In this document: positions 21,140 to 21,153 of the stretch, piece by piece | How positions within the stretch are numbered: the stretch's first letter is position 1 | Layout: each line of letters begins with the position of its first letter | DNA from: Mailhella sp. | Lineage (GTDB): Bacteria > Desulfobacterota > Desulfovibrionia > Desulfovibrionales > Desulfovibrionaceae | NCBI GenBank assembly: GCA_017411945.1 | Contig: JAFQPD010000049.1 | Coordinates: forward strand, 1-21,153 | Length of the DNA: 21,153 bases | Reading direction: 5' to 3' | Position numbers and translations under genes: made by a program | The notes under the pieces: generated by a model | Database searches by the model: none | Told to the model about the DNA's origin: nothing | The model's input: only the letters and a program-made list of their open reading frames with translations

Positions 21140-21153
21140 TTTGTATCCTCCGA

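Noticed and set aside
1..21153. CRISPR arrays, insertion sequences, prophage or integrase genes, attachment sites
   Set aside because: No regularly spaced repeats, transposase or integrase motifs were seen; the two tRNA genes show no duplicated 3' ends nearby.

Overview
The window looks like a chromosomal stretch from a strictly anaerobic, GC-rich deltaproteobacterium (Desulfobacterota), most likely Desulfovibrionaceae. This is an inference from gene content and order: a perR-rubrerythrin pair, an [FeFe]-hydrogenase with an iron-sulfur flavoprotein partner, and an rplU-rpmA-obg-proB block. Strong C-ending codon bias in the transporter and hydrogenase genes suggests high expression. I see no phage, insertion sequence, integron or CRISPR array.

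Layout. Positions 1-1440, mostly minus strand: a tRNA with a CAT anticodon (probably tRNA-Ile2), then a peroxide-defence operon, perR followed by rbr, with a promoter that overlaps a PerR/Fur-type inverted repeat. 1537-2382: a plus-strand S51 (peptidase E-like) gene. 2401-4255: minus-strand periplasmic HtrA/DegP protease and an FmdB-type zinc ribbon. 4426-6852: a minus-strand tRNA-modification operon, queuosine-precursor transporter (yhhQ), queF and tilS. Its roughly 50-nt leader contains a compact H-type pseudoknot that fits a class-I preQ1 riboswitch. 6926-8395: a plus-strand dicarboxylate/acidic amino acid symporter with a structured leader. 8467-10346: tlyA and a family 9 glycosyltransferase. 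10369-11532: an unrecognised membrane-anchored protein on the minus strand. 11586-13332: a TtuA-like tRNA thiolase and a His/Pro/Arg-rich lipoprotein. 13375-17338: a two-gene hydrogenase operon, a NuoF-tail/GltD fusion followed by a full-length [FeFe] hydrogenase. 17355-17878: a DUF1508 protein. 17904-21139, minus strand: tRNA-Leu(GAG), proB, obg, rpmA and rplU, in reverse of transcription order.

How the genes work together. Two themes recur. One is RNA modification: QueF and YhhQ supply queuosine precursor, TilS makes lysidine on tRNA-Ile2 (whose probable gene is in the same window), TtuA-like protein thiolates tRNA, and TlyA 2'-O-methylates RNA. The other is anaerobic redox physiology: PerR/rubrerythrin removes peroxide, and the hydrogenase/GltD-fusion pair probably exchanges electrons between H2, ferredoxin and NAD(P)H.

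The most notable items are the preQ1-I riboswitch candidate, the GltD-fusion hydrogenase operon with a GTGA-N6-TCAC site in front of its promoter, the TtuA-like protein with its full cysteine pattern, the structured leader of the symporter gene, and the orphan membrane-anchored protein. The only stretch over 300 bases without a gene is 6770-7107; it holds two divergent promoters, the riboswitch candidate and the symporter leader.
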